Of a stretch of DNA of 64,000 nucleotides, positions 1-8,648 are shown one piece after another. Source of the stretch: Desulfomicrobium macestii. Its GTDB lineage: Bacteria > Desulfobacterota > Desulfovibrionia > Desulfovibrionales > Desulfomicrobiaceae. The first letter of the stretch is position 1. The number at the start of each line of letters is the position of its first letter. Location of the stretch: contig NZ_JADBGG010000002.1 in NCBI RefSeq assembly GCF_014873765.1, positions 186,001-250,000 of the forward strand, given 5' to 3'. The notes under the pieces are model-generated. The model was not told the origin of the DNA. It made no database searches and was given only the letters and a program-made list of their open reading frames with translations. Made by a program: the position numbers and the translations under genes.

Positions 1-724
1 GGCAGACCTCGGCGATGCGCGTGAGTTCGGCCTTGCGCGTCGGATTTGGCTCGGTCTTGGCTTTTTCCCAGGCCAGATCGGCGTGGCGCTGGGCGAAGAC
101 GATGGCCGCGTCGCAGGCGATGTCCATGGCCTTCAGCTGCTCGGCGCGGTCCGAGGCCAGGGGATCGTTCAGATAGTCCAGACGGCTCATGCGTTCGGCG
201 ATGCGCGCCTTGAAATCATGCATGCCCCACTCGTAGATCGTGCCGTCAAGGGCCGTATGGCCGGGAGCGCGTTGTTCCATGAACTCGGTGAAGAGACCGG
301 CTTCGTAGGCCGCCCGCCATTCGTCAGGAATCTGGGAGAAGACGCGTTCGCGCATGGACCGGCCGGTCCAGTAGGGGATGACCTCGCGTTCGTAGGTTTC
401 GATATCCTCGTCGCTGACATGGTAGCGGGTCATGGGCCGGGTCGCGAGTACGCGCAGGTCCGAGGCCGAGTGGCAGGTCAGTTCGGGGAAGGTCGGCACG
501 CACTTGGGGGCGGGGCCGCGTTCGCCGACGATGAGTTCGCCGTCGCCGAGGTAAATGGTTTTCTTTTCGCACAGGTCCCTGAAGACCAGGGCTCGCAGCA
601 CAGGCAAGGAGTGTTTGCCGTAATTCTCGCGGTAGAAGCGGGTCTCCAGCAGGGCTCGCTCGATGGAAACGGACGGTTCGGCGGCGAAGCTCTCTTCGCG
701 CAGGCGCATGATTCTGTCGTTCAT
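1..724 (-). CDS. Glycyl-radical enzyme, HypD-like (N-terminal 241 residues; continues beyond window)
   Basis: The frame opens with ATG at 724-722 and stays open to the window edge, so only the N-terminal third is visible. The visible part reads like the PFL-type domain of glycyl-radical dehydratases: an SIERA segment near residue 20, DGELIVGE, and FTEFMEQRAPGHT. From memory these closely match trans-4-hydroxy-L-proline dehydratase (HypD) of clostridia. Known of the family: a C-terminal glycyl radical and an active-site Cys drive substrate dehydration or C-N/C-S cleavage; both residues lie outside the window. The start codon directly follows the stop of the activase gene, so the pair is probably translationally coupled. 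The substrate is uncertain: hydroxyproline is the best guess, but sulfate reducers carry several related glycyl-radical enzymes. Family certain, subfamily moderate. Confidence 0.8.
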   Translation of the reverse strand, partial: MNDRIMRLREESFAAEPSVSIERALLETRFYRENYGKHSLPVLRALVFRDLCEKKTIYLGDGELIVGERGPAPKCVPTFPELTCHSASDLRVLATRPMTRYHVSDEDIETYEREVIPYWTGRSMRERVFSQIPDEWRAAYEAGLFTEFMEQRAPGHTALDGTIYEWGMHDFKARIAERMSRLDYLNDPLASDRAEQLKAMDIACDAAIVFAQRHADLAWEKAKTEPNPTRKAELTRIAEVC

Positions 725-1645
725 CTATCCTCCGATGCGGACCGCAAGTCCGCAGTGCCGTAAAATTTCCATGGCCCGGTCCAGGCTGTCTGGATCGGCC
801 GCGGGGATTGCATCTCCCGGGTAGGGCATGCCGAGCTTGGCGTATTTGCCTTTGGCAGCGGCGTGGTAGGGGAGCACGTCGATGCTCTGGATTCCGGGCA
901 GGGATGCGGCCAAAAGGCCTGTGCGGCGAATGTTCTCCGCGTCATCGTTGATTCCCGGTATGAGCGGCAGCCTGAGCCCGATCCGTGCCCCCGACTCTGC
1001 CAGCAGGCGCAGATTGGAAAGGATCGGGGCGTTGGATACGCCTGTTGCCCGGCGGTGGGCGTCAGGGTCCATGTGTTTCAGGTCGAAAAGGAAAAGGTCC
1101 GTGTGCCTGGCGATGCGTGAGATCGTCGCGGCGGATGCGAAGCCGCTGGTATCCACGGCGCGGTGCAGGTGCTGCTGTCCGCAGGCCATGAGCATGGCTT
1201 CAAGAAAATCCGGCTGGGCCAGAGGTTCGCCTCCGGAAAAGGTCACCCCGCCTCCGGTTCCGGAGAAAAAGGGGATCTCCTTCTCTATCTCGGCCATTAC
1301 TTCGGACACGGCCCATGTCTTGCCCACGGCTTCGTGAGCCAGGGCCGGGCATGTCTCGGCGCAGACCCCGCAGGTGGTGCAGGTCTCATTGTCTCTGTCC
1401 ACGCCTGTCAGTCCGGGGCGCAGGGCTCCTTGCGGGCAGGTTTTCAGACATTCCCCGCAGCCGACGCATTTTTCCGGGAGGTGCACCATGACCGGCGCGG
1501 CCTCGATGCCTTCGGGGTTGTGGCACCACAGGCAGGACAGGGGGCAGCCTTTCAGGAAGACAGTCACGCGCAGGTCCGGCCCGTCGTGCAGGGCGTAGCG
1601 TTTGATGGCGAAAAGAGTGCCGGAAGGGGAGGAAGCGCTGGGCAT
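725..1645 (-). CDS. Glycyl-radical enzyme activating protein (radical SAM, PflA type)
   Basis: A 306-aa radical-SAM activase that would install the glycyl radical on the downstream enzyme. The SAM-cluster motif is C34-x3-C38-x2-C41 within FLKGCPLSCLWCHNPE. It is followed by two ferredoxin-type 4Fe-4S motifs at C60-C70 and C89-C99, typical of activases of non-PFL glycyl-radical enzymes. The usual HDGPGIRT reads HDGPDLRV here. Its stop (725-727) abuts the start of the glycyl-radical enzyme at 724 with no gap. No good Shine-Dalgarno sequence precedes the ATG at 1645, so either the true start differs or initiation is weak. Family assignment is secure; the partner is inferred from adjacency. Confidence 0.93.
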   Translation of the reverse strand: MPSASSPSGTLFAIKRYALHDGPDLRVTVFLKGCPLSCLWCHNPEGIEAAPVMVHLPEKCVGCGECLKTCPQGALRPGLTGVDRDNETCTTCGVCAETCPALAHEAVGKTWAVSEVMAEIEKEIPFFSGTGGGVTFSGGEPLAQPDFLEAMLMACGQQHLHRAVDTSGFASAATISRIARHTDLFLFDLKHMDPDAHRRATGVSNAPILSNLRLLAESGARIGLRLPLIPGINDDAENIRRTGLLAASLPGIQSIDVLPYHAAAKGKYAKLGMPYPGDAIPAADPDSLDRAMEILRHCGLAVRIGG

Positions 1646-1780
1646 TGGTAATTAGTAATGCAAGCCGTTATGTTTTTCAACGTGGAAACAGAGAATGTTC
1701 CCGGGGAAATGCCGGAATCGGGCGTGTTTGAAAAGATCGAAAAAAGGCATCTTTTTTAAGGGAACTTTTCAAATAAACTC

Positions 1781-1809
1781 TTGCCTCTTTTTTTAGAAAT
1801 ACGTATTTT
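1781..1809 (+). promoter_or_regulatory. Sigma-70-like promoter for the RRM gene
   Basis: TTGCCT (1781-1786), 17-bp spacer, TATTTT (1804-1809), in an AT-rich stretch about 140 bp upstream of the RRM start. Prediction from consensus only. Confidence 0.45.
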
Positions 1810-1814
1810 CCATA

Positions 1815-1944
1815 GCCATGTATCAACCATTTCGGTTGGTGCGAGGTACGAGGAGACGGGAAGGGTTTTGGCCCAAAGGCGCGACAGATCCGATGGGAGA
1901 CTCAACCTGGATTTTTCAGTTTTTTTACAGGAGACAAGTGCATC
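1815..1944 (+). other. Long 5' leader of the RRM gene, possibly structured
   Basis: About 130 nt separate the predicted promoter from the RRM start. The leader holds a small hairpin (CAACC 1824-1828 with GGTTG 1834-1838), GC-rich segments and a T-rich stretch just before the Shine-Dalgarno sequence AGGAG. Long leaders are known upstream of cold-inducible RNA-binding proteins. I recognise no riboswitch family in it. Confidence 0.3.
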
Positions 1945-2214
1945 ATGTCGAAGAACATTTATGTCGGAAACCTGCCCTGGAGTGCCACCGAGCAGGATGT
2001 GGAAACGCTGTTCGCAACCTACGGCCAAGTTGCAAACGTTAAACTCATTTCCGACCGTGAGACAGGCAGAGCCCGTGGATTTGGTTTTGTGGAAATGGAG
2101 AGCGGCGCTGAAGAAGCCATCGCTGCTCTGGACGGCGCCGATTACGGCGGACGTTCCCTGAAGGTCAACGAAGCCCGTCCCCGTCCCGAGCGTGAACGCC
2201 GGCCCAGATGGTAG
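1945..2214 (+). CDS. RNA-binding protein with a single RRM domain
   Basis: An 89-aa protein that is almost entirely one RNA recognition motif. RNP2 is IYVGNL at residues 5-10 and RNP1 is RGFGFVEM at 44-51, with the aromatic residues used for RNA stacking intact. The short tail is rich in Arg and Pro (RPRPERERRPRW). Small bacterial RRM proteins of this type occur in cyanobacteria and deltaproteobacteria and are often cold-induced; their targets are poorly known. The start follows an AGGAG ribosome site, and a strong terminator lies 20 bp after the stop, so this is a monocistronic unit. Confidence 0.95.
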   Translation: MSKNIYVGNLPWSATEQDVETLFATYGQVANVKLISDRETGRARGFGFVEMESGAEEAIAALDGADYGGRSLKVNEARPRPERERRPRW

Positions 2215-2234
2215 TCGCGTCGATCTGAGCCTCT

Positions 2235-2261
2235 AAACCCTGCCTTGCAGGGTTTTTTTTT
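2235..2261 (+). terminator. Rho-independent terminator after the RRM gene
   Basis: A perfect 9-bp stem (2235-2243 with 2247-2255), 3-nt loop, and an uninterrupted T tract to 2261. Confidence 0.93.
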
Positions 2262-2733
2262 GCTGTGTGGCCGGTTGACTTACGCGCACCTGCCCGCATC
2301 TTCCCTCCCCCTGATATTCCGTGATCGAAGAATTTGAACTCACGCCAGTTGCCGGTCTGAATTTTAATCGCCTTGAATTCATTGATAATTATTTGCCAGG
2401 CTGTTTTTTTGACGGCAGATGGTGAAAATCTGAGTCACGAAAAAATGCTCAAGAATTGAACAGAGTGAGCTTTTCGGACCGTCGCGGCAGCTGCGTGGTG
2501 CCGATGCAGCCAATCAGTAGAGTCTGATCAGGTTTGATCAAATGATTGGAATTTTTGTGAATTCTGTATCCGGTGGCCGAGAGGCGCTTTCTGTGCCGTC
2601 TTTGGCAGTCCATGAACAAAGTGCGTTGGGACGCATCGCATTTTTAGCCGTCTTACACCCCGCCCGGTCTCGTCTCGTCTTTTTTATCCTCGTGTTCTTC
2701 AGCCTCTTCTCCCGGAAGAGGTCCGCGCGCACC
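2262..2733. other. Intergenic stretch without recognisable gene
   Basis: About 470 bp between the RRM terminator and the end of the efflux operon. Open frames here lack ribosome sites and familiar motifs. Two adjacent GATC-centred palindromes lie at 2524-2531 and 2533-2542, and a 7-bp hairpin (2705-2723) follows the 35-aa gene on the minus strand but has no T tract. I see no RNA gene. Confidence 0.5.
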
Positions 2734-2841
2734 TCAAGGGCGGTGTCCCATGCGACGTTCGCCGCTGGCCACGCCGTCCATCCAGAACCAGCCAAGCGCT
2801 CCGGCCGCGGCGGCCAGCAGGATCAGCACTCCAAGTTCCAT
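2734..2841 (-). CDS. 35-aa single-span membrane peptide at the end of the RND operon
   Basis: The frame starts at ATG 2841-2839 and ends at TGA 2736-2734. It follows the RND pump stop by only 9 nt and is preceded by a perfect AAGGAGG, 4 nt before the start. The peptide begins MELGVLILLAAAAGALGWFW, one hydrophobic helix, and ends in a short basic tail (GERRMGHRP). Known parallel: E. coli AcrB binds the small membrane protein AcrZ (49 aa). Location, ribosome site and single-helix form suggest an analogous small pump partner, but there is no recognisable sequence similarity, so this role is inference. Confidence 0.7.
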   Translation of the reverse strand: MELGVLILLAAAAGALGWFWMDGVASGERRMGHRP

Positions 2842-2850
2842 TTGTCCTCC

Positions 2851-5800
2851 TTATTTGACAAGAGAGCGCCCGAAGCGCTTCAGGTCTTCGAGCACCATGT
2901 AAAGGGACGGCACGATTCCAAGGGTGATGAAAGTGGAGAAGACAATGCCGAACCCAAGCGACAGGGCCATGGGGATGAGGAAACGCGCCTGGCGCGAGGT
3001 TTCCCAGATCATGGGCGCGAGACCGCCGAAGGTGGTCACCGTGGTCAGCAGGATGGGCCGGAAGCGTTGCACGCTGGCCTGATGAATGGAGGCCAGGGCC
3101 GATTGACCGACCCGCCGTTTGCCGTTGGCGCAGTCGATGAGCACCAGGGATGCGTTGACCACCACCCCGGACAGGGCCACGATGCCGAAAAGTGACACCA
3201 GACTCAGGCTGTAGCCCATGACCAGATGTCCGAACACGGCGCCGACGATGCCGAAGGGGATGCTGGTCATGATGATCAGCGGCTGCACATAGCTGCGCAG
3301 CGGCACCGCCAGCAGGGCGAAGATGCCCAGGCAGGCCATGCCAAGTCCGAGCAAAAGCGCCCCGACCCCTTCCTTGATGTCGGCCTGCTTGCCTTCGAAG
3401 CTGAACTCCAGACCCTGATAACGGTCTTGCAGTTTTGGCAGGTATCCGTCTTTGATGGCGTTTATGATCGCGGCGGCCTCCGAGGGCGGGGTCACGTCGG
3501 CGGTCACGGAGATTATCCGGCGGCCGTTGCGCCGGTCGATGCTGGTGTAGGAGTGCCCCTTGGTGACATCGGCCACTTCGCGCAGCAGCACGCTTGTGCC
3601 GGCAGGGGTGCGCACCAGAAAGTCCTCGATGTTTTGCAGGGAGACGCGCTCGCCCTCCGGCAGACGGACCATGACCTTTATTTCGTTGCGTCCGCGCTGC
3701 TGGCGCAGTGCCTCGGCTCCGTAAAATGCAGCCCGGATCTGACGGGCCACATCCTGGGAGGTCAGCCCCAGGCTGCGCCCCTCCGGCCGGATGCGGAAGT
3801 CGAGCTGCGTCTTTCCGGCGGAAAATCCATCGTCGATGTCCGACACCTGGGCGTAGGAACCGAGTTCCTTGGCCAGATCCTCTCCTGCTTTTTCCAGGAT
3901 TTGGGTGGAGCGGTGCGAGAGTTCGATGGTCAGGGCCGCGCCGGAACCCGGGCCGCCGCGATCCGATTCGAATTTGAGATATTCGGCTCCGGCGATTTCG
4001 CCAACGCGTTCCCGCCAGAGTCTGGTGAATTCCGCCGTGGGCAGGGTGCGCATTTCCGGCGGGGTCAGAAAGACGCGCACCGAGCCCTGGTGTCCGCCCG
4101 AGCTCGTCCCGACCTGGGAAAAGATTCCCTCGACCAGCTCATCCCCGCCGTGTTCACGAGCCAGCTCGTCGGCGATGCCGACCATGCGGTTGATGGCCGC
4201 TTCGGTGCGGGCCACGGGCGAGCCGAAGGGCATGGCCAGTTCGACGTAGGCATAATCCGACTCGACCTTGGGGAACATGACGATGCCCATGCGTCCGCTG
4301 GCCACGTATCCCAACGTGGCCAGAAGCACCGCAACGGCGATGGCCAGGGTCAGATAACGCAGGCGTATGGTCAGCATGAGCAGGGGCGAGATGAAGTTGT
4401 TCACCACGCGCATGAACCCGGCACTGAATTTGGCCTGCCAATTGTGCAGGAAGGACAGCCTGGATTTGCCTCCGGACTTGAGGTGCCCAAGGTGGGAAGG
4501 CAACACGAAGAGACTTTCCACCAGGGAGATGAGAAAGACGCTGACGACAACCGCCGGGAGCACGCCGAAAACGCGTCCCAGGACGCCGGGCACGAAGAGC
4601 ATGGGCACGAACGCGACGACGTTGGTCAGGACAGAGAAAGTCACGGGCATGACCACTTCCCGGGCGCCGCTGGTGGCGGCCTTGAGGGAGGAGAGCCCCT
4701 GTTCCTTGTACTGATAGACGTTTTCACCGACCACGATGGCGTCATCGACCACGATGCCGAGGGTGATGATGAAGGCGAACATGGAAACCATGTTGATGCT
4801 CACGCCAAGCCCCGGAAGGATCAGGAACGAGCCCAGGATGGAGATGGGGATGCCCATGCTGACCCAAAAGGCCAGGCGGATTTCCAGGAACAGGGCCAGG
4901 AGGATGAAGACCAGGCAAAGACCCATGAGGCCGTTGCGGGTCAGCAGGTCCATGCGTTGGCGAAAGATGTCCGAGCTGTCGTTGCGTTTGGCCAGGTTCA
5001 CGCCCGGCGGCAGGATTTGCTTCAGCCGCTCCATGTGCCGCTTGACGGCATTGGAAACGGAGATGGGCGTCTGGTCCCCGACGCGGTAGATGTCCAGCAG
5101 GATGGCCGGCTGGTTGTTGTAGAGGGCGAAGAGGTCAGTGTCCTCGAACCCGTCGGTGATGCGGCCAAGGTCCTCAAGGCGGACCATCGAGCCGTCGGAG
5201 GAGCTGATGATGGGCAGGTTCGCGAACTCCTTGCCCAGTTCGCGGCGGTCCTTGACCCGGACCAGGATTTCACCCTGGCTCGTCTTGACGCTGCCTCCGG
5301 GCAGCTCCAGGGCTGAGTTGCCGATGATCTCCGCCACCTGCCGCAGGGTCAGGCCATGCGCGCGCAGGGTGTCCTGGGAAATTTCGATGCTGATCTCAAG
5401 GTCGCGCGCGCCGCTCAGTTCGATCTGGGTGATCTCCGGGTCTTGAAGCAGGTCGTCGCGCACCGTTTCGGCCATCTCGCGCAGGATGCGCTCTTCCATG
5501 TCGCCATAGATGGCGATGGACATGGTCCGGCGGCGGTTGGAGGCGATGACCACCCGCGGCGTCTCGGCATCTTCCGGGAAAGAGGAGATGCGGTCGACCT
5601 CGCCTTTCACGTCCTGGGCCAGGCGTTCCATGTCGGTCCCTTCCAGCGCCTCGACCGTGACCGTGCCGGCGCCTTCCACCGAGGAGGAGGTGACCTTCTT
5701 GATTCCGTCCAGTCCCGTGACGCGTTCCTCTATGGCAAGGACAATGCCCTTCTCCACTTCCTCGGGGCTCGCTCCGGGGTAGGCCACGGTCACGGTCACG

Positions 5801-5949
5801 ATTTCGGACTCGAATTCGGGAAAGACTTCCTGCTTGATCCGGGTGGTCATGAGCAGTCCGCCGACAAGGCAGAGCAGCATGATCAGATTCGCGGCCACCG
5901 GGTTGGAGGCCATCCAGGCGATGGCGCCGTGTTGGATTTTGTTGCGCAT
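2851..5949 (-). CDS. RND-family efflux pump, inner-membrane transporter (AcrB/MdtB-like)
   Basis: A roughly 1032-aa RND pump in the inner membrane that would export drugs, solvents or other amphiphiles using the proton gradient. Visible features are the N-terminal helix after AIAWMASNPVAANLIM, the porter segment VAYPGASPEEVEKGI, the transmembrane-4 acidic pair in LGIVVDDAIVVGEN, and a second bundle ending near SLGFGIVFSTFITLGIVPSLY. Length is normal for the family. I chose the ATG at 5949 because AGGAAAAG lies just upstream; a TTG seven codons earlier (5970) is possible but overlaps the adaptor gene. It forms an operon with the adaptor, outer-membrane protein and small peptide. Substrate is not predictable. 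Confidence 0.95.
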   Translation of the reverse strand: MRNKIQHGAIAWMASNPVAANLIMLLCLVGGLLMTTRIKQEVFPEFESEIVTVTVAYPGASPEEVEKGIVLAIEERVTGLDGIKKVTSSSVEGAGTVTVEALEGTDMERLAQDVKGEVDRISSFPEDAETPRVVIASNRRRTMSIAIYGDMEERILREMAETVRDDLLQDPEITQIELSGARDLEISIEISQDTLRAHGLTLRQVAEIIGNSALELPGGSVKTSQGEILVRVKDRRELGKEFANLPIISSSDGSMVRLEDLGRITDGFEDTDLFALYNNQPAILLDIYRVGDQTPISVSNAVKRHMERLKQILPPGVNLAKRNDSSDIFRQRMDLLTRNGLMGLCLVFILLALFLEIRLAFWVSMGIPISILGSFLILPGLGVSINMVSMFAFIITLGIVVDDAIVVGENVYQYKEQGLSSLKAATSGAREVVMPVTFSVLTNVVAFVPMLFVPGVLGRVFGVLPAVVVSVFLISLVESLFVLPSHLGHLKSGGKSRLSFLHNWQAKFSAGFMRVVNNFISPLLMLTIRLRYLTLAIAVAVLLATLGYVASGRMGIVMFPKVESDYAYVELAMPFGSPVARTEAAINRMVGIADELAREHGGDELVEGIFSQVGTSSGGHQGSVRVFLTPPEMRTLPTAEFTRLWRERVGEIAGAEYLKFESDRGGPGSGAALTIELSHRSTQILEKAGEDLAKELGSYAQVSDIDDGFSAGKTQLDFRIRPEGRSLGLTSQDVARQIRAAFYGAEALRQQRGRNEIKVMVRLPEGERVSLQNIEDFLVRTPAGTSVLLREVADVTKGHSYTSIDRRNGRRIISVTADVTPPSEAAAIINAIKDGYLPKLQDRYQGLEFSFEGKQADIKEGVGALLLGLGMACLGIFALLAVPLRSYVQPLIIMTSIPFGIVGAVFGHLVMGYSLSLVSLFGIVALSGVVVNASLVLIDCANGKRRVGQSALASIHQASVQRFRPILLTTVTTFGGLAPMIWETSRQARFLIPMALSLGFGIVFSTFITLGIVPSLYMVLEDLKRFGRSLVK

Positions 5950-5953
5950 GGCT

Positions 5954-7135
5954 CTACTTTTCCTGGCCAAGGCTGACAGGCATGCCGTCGATGGGGCTCG
6001 CCAGTTCGCTGGTCACGACGGTGTCGCCGGATTCAAGGCCGTCCGAAACAAGGACCGTGTCCGTGTCGCGCCACGCAACGGTGGCGGGCCGGATGGCCAG
6101 GGTCGCGTTGTGCACGGTCCAGACGGTGTCGTTTTCGCGTAGTGCGGCCCTGGGCAGGCGGATCACGTTTTCAAGACGCGTTCCCTCGATTTCAAGACGC
6201 ACGTATTCACCCAGCAGAATGGGCGCGGGGGTGGCTTCAAGGGGCGCGGGCAGCGAGACCTGCACCCGGGCCAGGCGCCCCTGCTCCTCCAGATCCCCGC
6301 GCAGGCGCAGGATGCGGCCCGTGCGCTCGGCGCCGCTGGCCTGGGAACGGATGCGAACCTTCGAGCCGGGGCCGTCTTTTCCGGGCAGGGTGATCCAGGG
6401 CAGGCGGTCCACCGGTATGGCGGCCTCGACCCAGAATTCACGGGTGTCGACAAGGGTGGCCAGGGTGTCGGTGATGGAGACCCTGGAGCCGATCTCCACG
6501 TTCTTTTCCAGCACGAGGGCGGTGAACGGCGCGGTCACAGTGGTCCGTTTCAGATCGAGCCGGGCCTGATCCAGGGCCGCCTCGGCCTGTCGAACCTTGG
6601 CCCGGGCCTGGGCGAGTTGCGGTTTGCGCAGGGCCAGATCCGGACTTTCACCGGCGTTGCCCGTGATTCCCAAAAGCTCCCATTCGTGCCTGGCCACCTG
6701 CTGGTACCCAAGTTCAAGTTCCAGCGCGGCCTTGGCGTTTTCAAGCTCCGCCTCTCTGCTGGTCACTGCCAGACGAAAATCCTCGTCCGCCAAACGCAGC
6801 AACGGACTGCCCCCGACCACCGTTCCGCCGGGCACGAAGGCCGCAGATATCTCGCGGACGACTCCGGCCACTTCGGAGCGGATCAGGGTCTGGCGTGCGG
6901 GCACGACGGTGCCCAGTGCCTGGACTACAGCCGTCTGGGGTCCCGCCGTGACGGTGGTTGTCTCGACCAGGGGCGCGATGACCACCAGCGGCCTCTGGGG
7001 AGGCGTGGGCCGGGTCTTGATGAAACGGACCGCGACAAAGATTCCGGCTCCGAGGAAAAGAAGGGACAGAAGAACGACAAGAAGCTTGACTTTGGTCGGC
7101 AAGGGCTTGGTGCTGTCGCATTCGGGTATGATCAT
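5954..7135 (-). CDS. RND efflux periplasmic adaptor (membrane-fusion protein)
   Basis: A 393-aa adaptor that bridges the inner-membrane pump and the outer-membrane channel. It has a short cytoplasmic start, a transmembrane anchor (residues about 17-39, LLVVLLSLLFLGAGIFVAV), a lipoyl/barrel-sandwich half (VVQALGTVVPARQTLIRSEVAG), an alpha-helical hairpin rich in Ala, Gln and Arg (about 125-205), the second lipoyl half (TTVTAPFTALVLEKNVEIGS) and a beta-barrel. It stops 4 bp before the pump start. The start codon has a weak ribosome site, so translation may depend on the upstream gene. Confidence 0.93.
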   Translation of the reverse strand: MIIPECDSTKPLPTKVKLLVVLLSLLFLGAGIFVAVRFIKTRPTPPQRPLVVIAPLVETTTVTAGPQTAVVQALGTVVPARQTLIRSEVAGVVREISAAFVPGGTVVGGSPLLRLADEDFRLAVTSREAELENAKAALELELGYQQVARHEWELLGITGNAGESPDLALRKPQLAQARAKVRQAEAALDQARLDLKRTTVTAPFTALVLEKNVEIGSRVSITDTLATLVDTREFWVEAAIPVDRLPWITLPGKDGPGSKVRIRSQASGAERTGRILRLRGDLEEQGRLARVQVSLPAPLEATPAPILLGEYVRLEIEGTRLENVIRLPRAALRENDTVWTVHNATLAIRPATVAWRDTDTVLVSDGLESGDTVVTSELASPIDGMPVSLGQEK

Positions 7136-7156
7136 GGCTTTTTCGCTTTGGGTTTT

Positions 7157-8524
7157 TCAGGATGCATCGGGGAAAGAAGATCTCCAGCCTTTGCCCAGCG
7201 CCCGGCAGAGTCCTGTCTGCAGGGTCAAAAGGGAGGCCTGTTCCCTGATATGGGTGCGCTCGAGCTGCTGCAGCTTGAGGAGCAGGGAGAGAACGGTGTC
7301 GTAGTCGAGCACGCCGTTGCGGTAACGGACCTGGGCGCTGGTCAGGGCGGACCGGGCCGCGTCGCGCTGGGTTTCCAGGGCGCGCACCAGCTCGATCTGC
7401 CTGAGCACGGCGTTTATGCCCGTATCCACCTCAAAGAGCGCCGTGAAGACGGTTTTTTCATAGGAGGCCAGCCGCTCACGGCGCACGGCTTCCTGTCGTT
7501 TCACTTCGGCCCGGCGGCTGCCGCCGTCGATGATCGGAGCGGTCAGGGACGCGGCCAGGTTGGCCAGCCAGTTGTCGAAGATGCGGCTTGCGTCCCCGCC
7601 GTTGTGCTCGAAATTTCCGGTCAGGCGCAGGGCCGGCATGCGGTCCGCCCGGGCGGCGGCCAGGTCCCAGCCCGATTCGAGCAGCCGTTGCCAGGCCGCG
7701 CGGATGTCGGGCCGCTCAAGCAGCAGTTCCGCCGGAAGCCCGGCCCTGGTCAGGGGCATGGGCATCGGGAGATCGGCCGCTCCGGCGAGATCCATCGTGC
7801 CCGGCGCCTTGCCGAGGAGCAGGTTGATCCGGTTTTCAAGGCGCACGGCCTCGGATTTCAGGGGGAAAATCACGGTCTCGGTCTGGGCGATGGCCTCGCG
7901 CTGTTGCAGCACGTCCAGGGCCGAGGCCAGAGAGTTGGCGAAGCGCAGCTCAAGGGTGGAGAGGATGTCCGCGTTGGTGCGCTGCTGGCTTGCCAGCACG
8001 GCGAGCTGCTGCCGGGTCGAGCACAGGGATATCCAGGCCCCCGCGATTTCGCCGCTTAAGGTCAGGGCCGCCGTGCGCAGATCGTCGCGGCTGGCCATGA
8101 CTTCCAGGGTGTCGGCCTGGCGCAGGGCCCTGACCCGGCCCCAGAGGTCGAGCTCGTAGCTGGCGGCGAGTCCCAGTCCATAGGCGTCGCTTTCGATCTG
8201 GTTTTTGGTGTCGAGCTTGGTCCAGGTCCGCGTTGCGTCGGCGCTGGCGCCAAGGGTCGGCCACAGGGTGCTGCCGGTCTTTTCCGCCGCGGCTTGCGCC
8301 TGATCGAGCCTGGCCAGGGCCGTGCGCATGTCCGGAGCGGAGCGCAGGGCCTCGTCCATCAGGATGTTCAGGTCCTCGCTTTGCAGGTCCCGCCACCACT
8401 GGTCGGCCGGATCATGTTCTCCGGCTTCAAGCCGGTAGGCCTGGGGCAGCTCCTGCACGGCCGGGGGGACAGGAGCGAAGGCGTGACATCCCGTCAGGAG
8501 AAAAAGAAAAACAAGAAGCCTCAT
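7157..8524 (-). CDS. RND efflux outer-membrane lipoprotein (NodT/TolC-like)
   Basis: A 455-aa outer-membrane efflux protein, first gene of the operon. The chosen start at 8524 gives a short lipoprotein signal with a lipobox (LLTGC), and GGAG lies 8 nt upstream; the open frame extends 54 codons further upstream without a ribosome site. Motifs typical of the NodT/OprM group are present: DPADQWWRDLQSEDLNILMD near the N-terminus, AASYELDLWGRVRA, and LLERPDIRAAW in the second repeat. Two internally repeated OEP domains fit a trimeric channel. The next gene, the adaptor, starts 21 bp later. Confidence 0.94.
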   Translation of the reverse strand: MRLLVFLFLLTGCHAFAPVPPAVQELPQAYRLEAGEHDPADQWWRDLQSEDLNILMDEALRSAPDMRTALARLDQAQAAAEKTGSTLWPTLGASADATRTWTKLDTKNQIESDAYGLGLAASYELDLWGRVRALRQADTLEVMASRDDLRTAALTLSGEIAGAWISLCSTRQQLAVLASQQRTNADILSTLELRFANSLASALDVLQQREAIAQTETVIFPLKSEAVRLENRINLLLGKAPGTMDLAGAADLPMPMPLTRAGLPAELLLERPDIRAAWQRLLESGWDLAAARADRMPALRLTGNFEHNGGDASRIFDNWLANLAASLTAPIIDGGSRRAEVKRQEAVRRERLASYEKTVFTALFEVDTGINAVLRQIELVRALETQRDAARSALTSAQVRYRNGVLDYDTVLSLLLKLQQLERTHIREQASLLTLQTGLCRALGKGWRSSFPDAS

Positions 8525-8596
8525 GCAAATTGCTCCGGGAGGAGTCGATGGCGGAAAAGTCCTGCTGAGCATGAACATTGGCGCAATCTGAACCTT

Positions 8597-8642
8597 AAAA
8601 AAGGGGAAACCCGCGCTTCGCGATTGAAATGGAATGCGCGGG
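8597..8642 (-). terminator. Terminator after the hemerythrin gene
   Basis: On the minus strand, CCCGCGC (8642-8636) pairs with GCGCGGG (8616-8610) across a long loop, followed within a few bases by a run of T (A tract 8597-8602 on the plus strand). Confidence 0.65.
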
Positions 8643-8648
8643 AGGGTG

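Noticed and set aside
3226-5316. Very long open frame (about 690 codons) on the plus strand opposite the RND pump gene
   Set aside because: It is antisense to a clear RND transporter; the translation is low-complexity, rich in His, Asp, Gly and Gln, with no domain. High GC keeps such antisense frames open.
5950-5970. Earlier TTG start of the RND pump overlapping the adaptor gene
   Set aside because: ATG 5949 has an AGGAAAAG ribosome site and gives the usual N-terminus.
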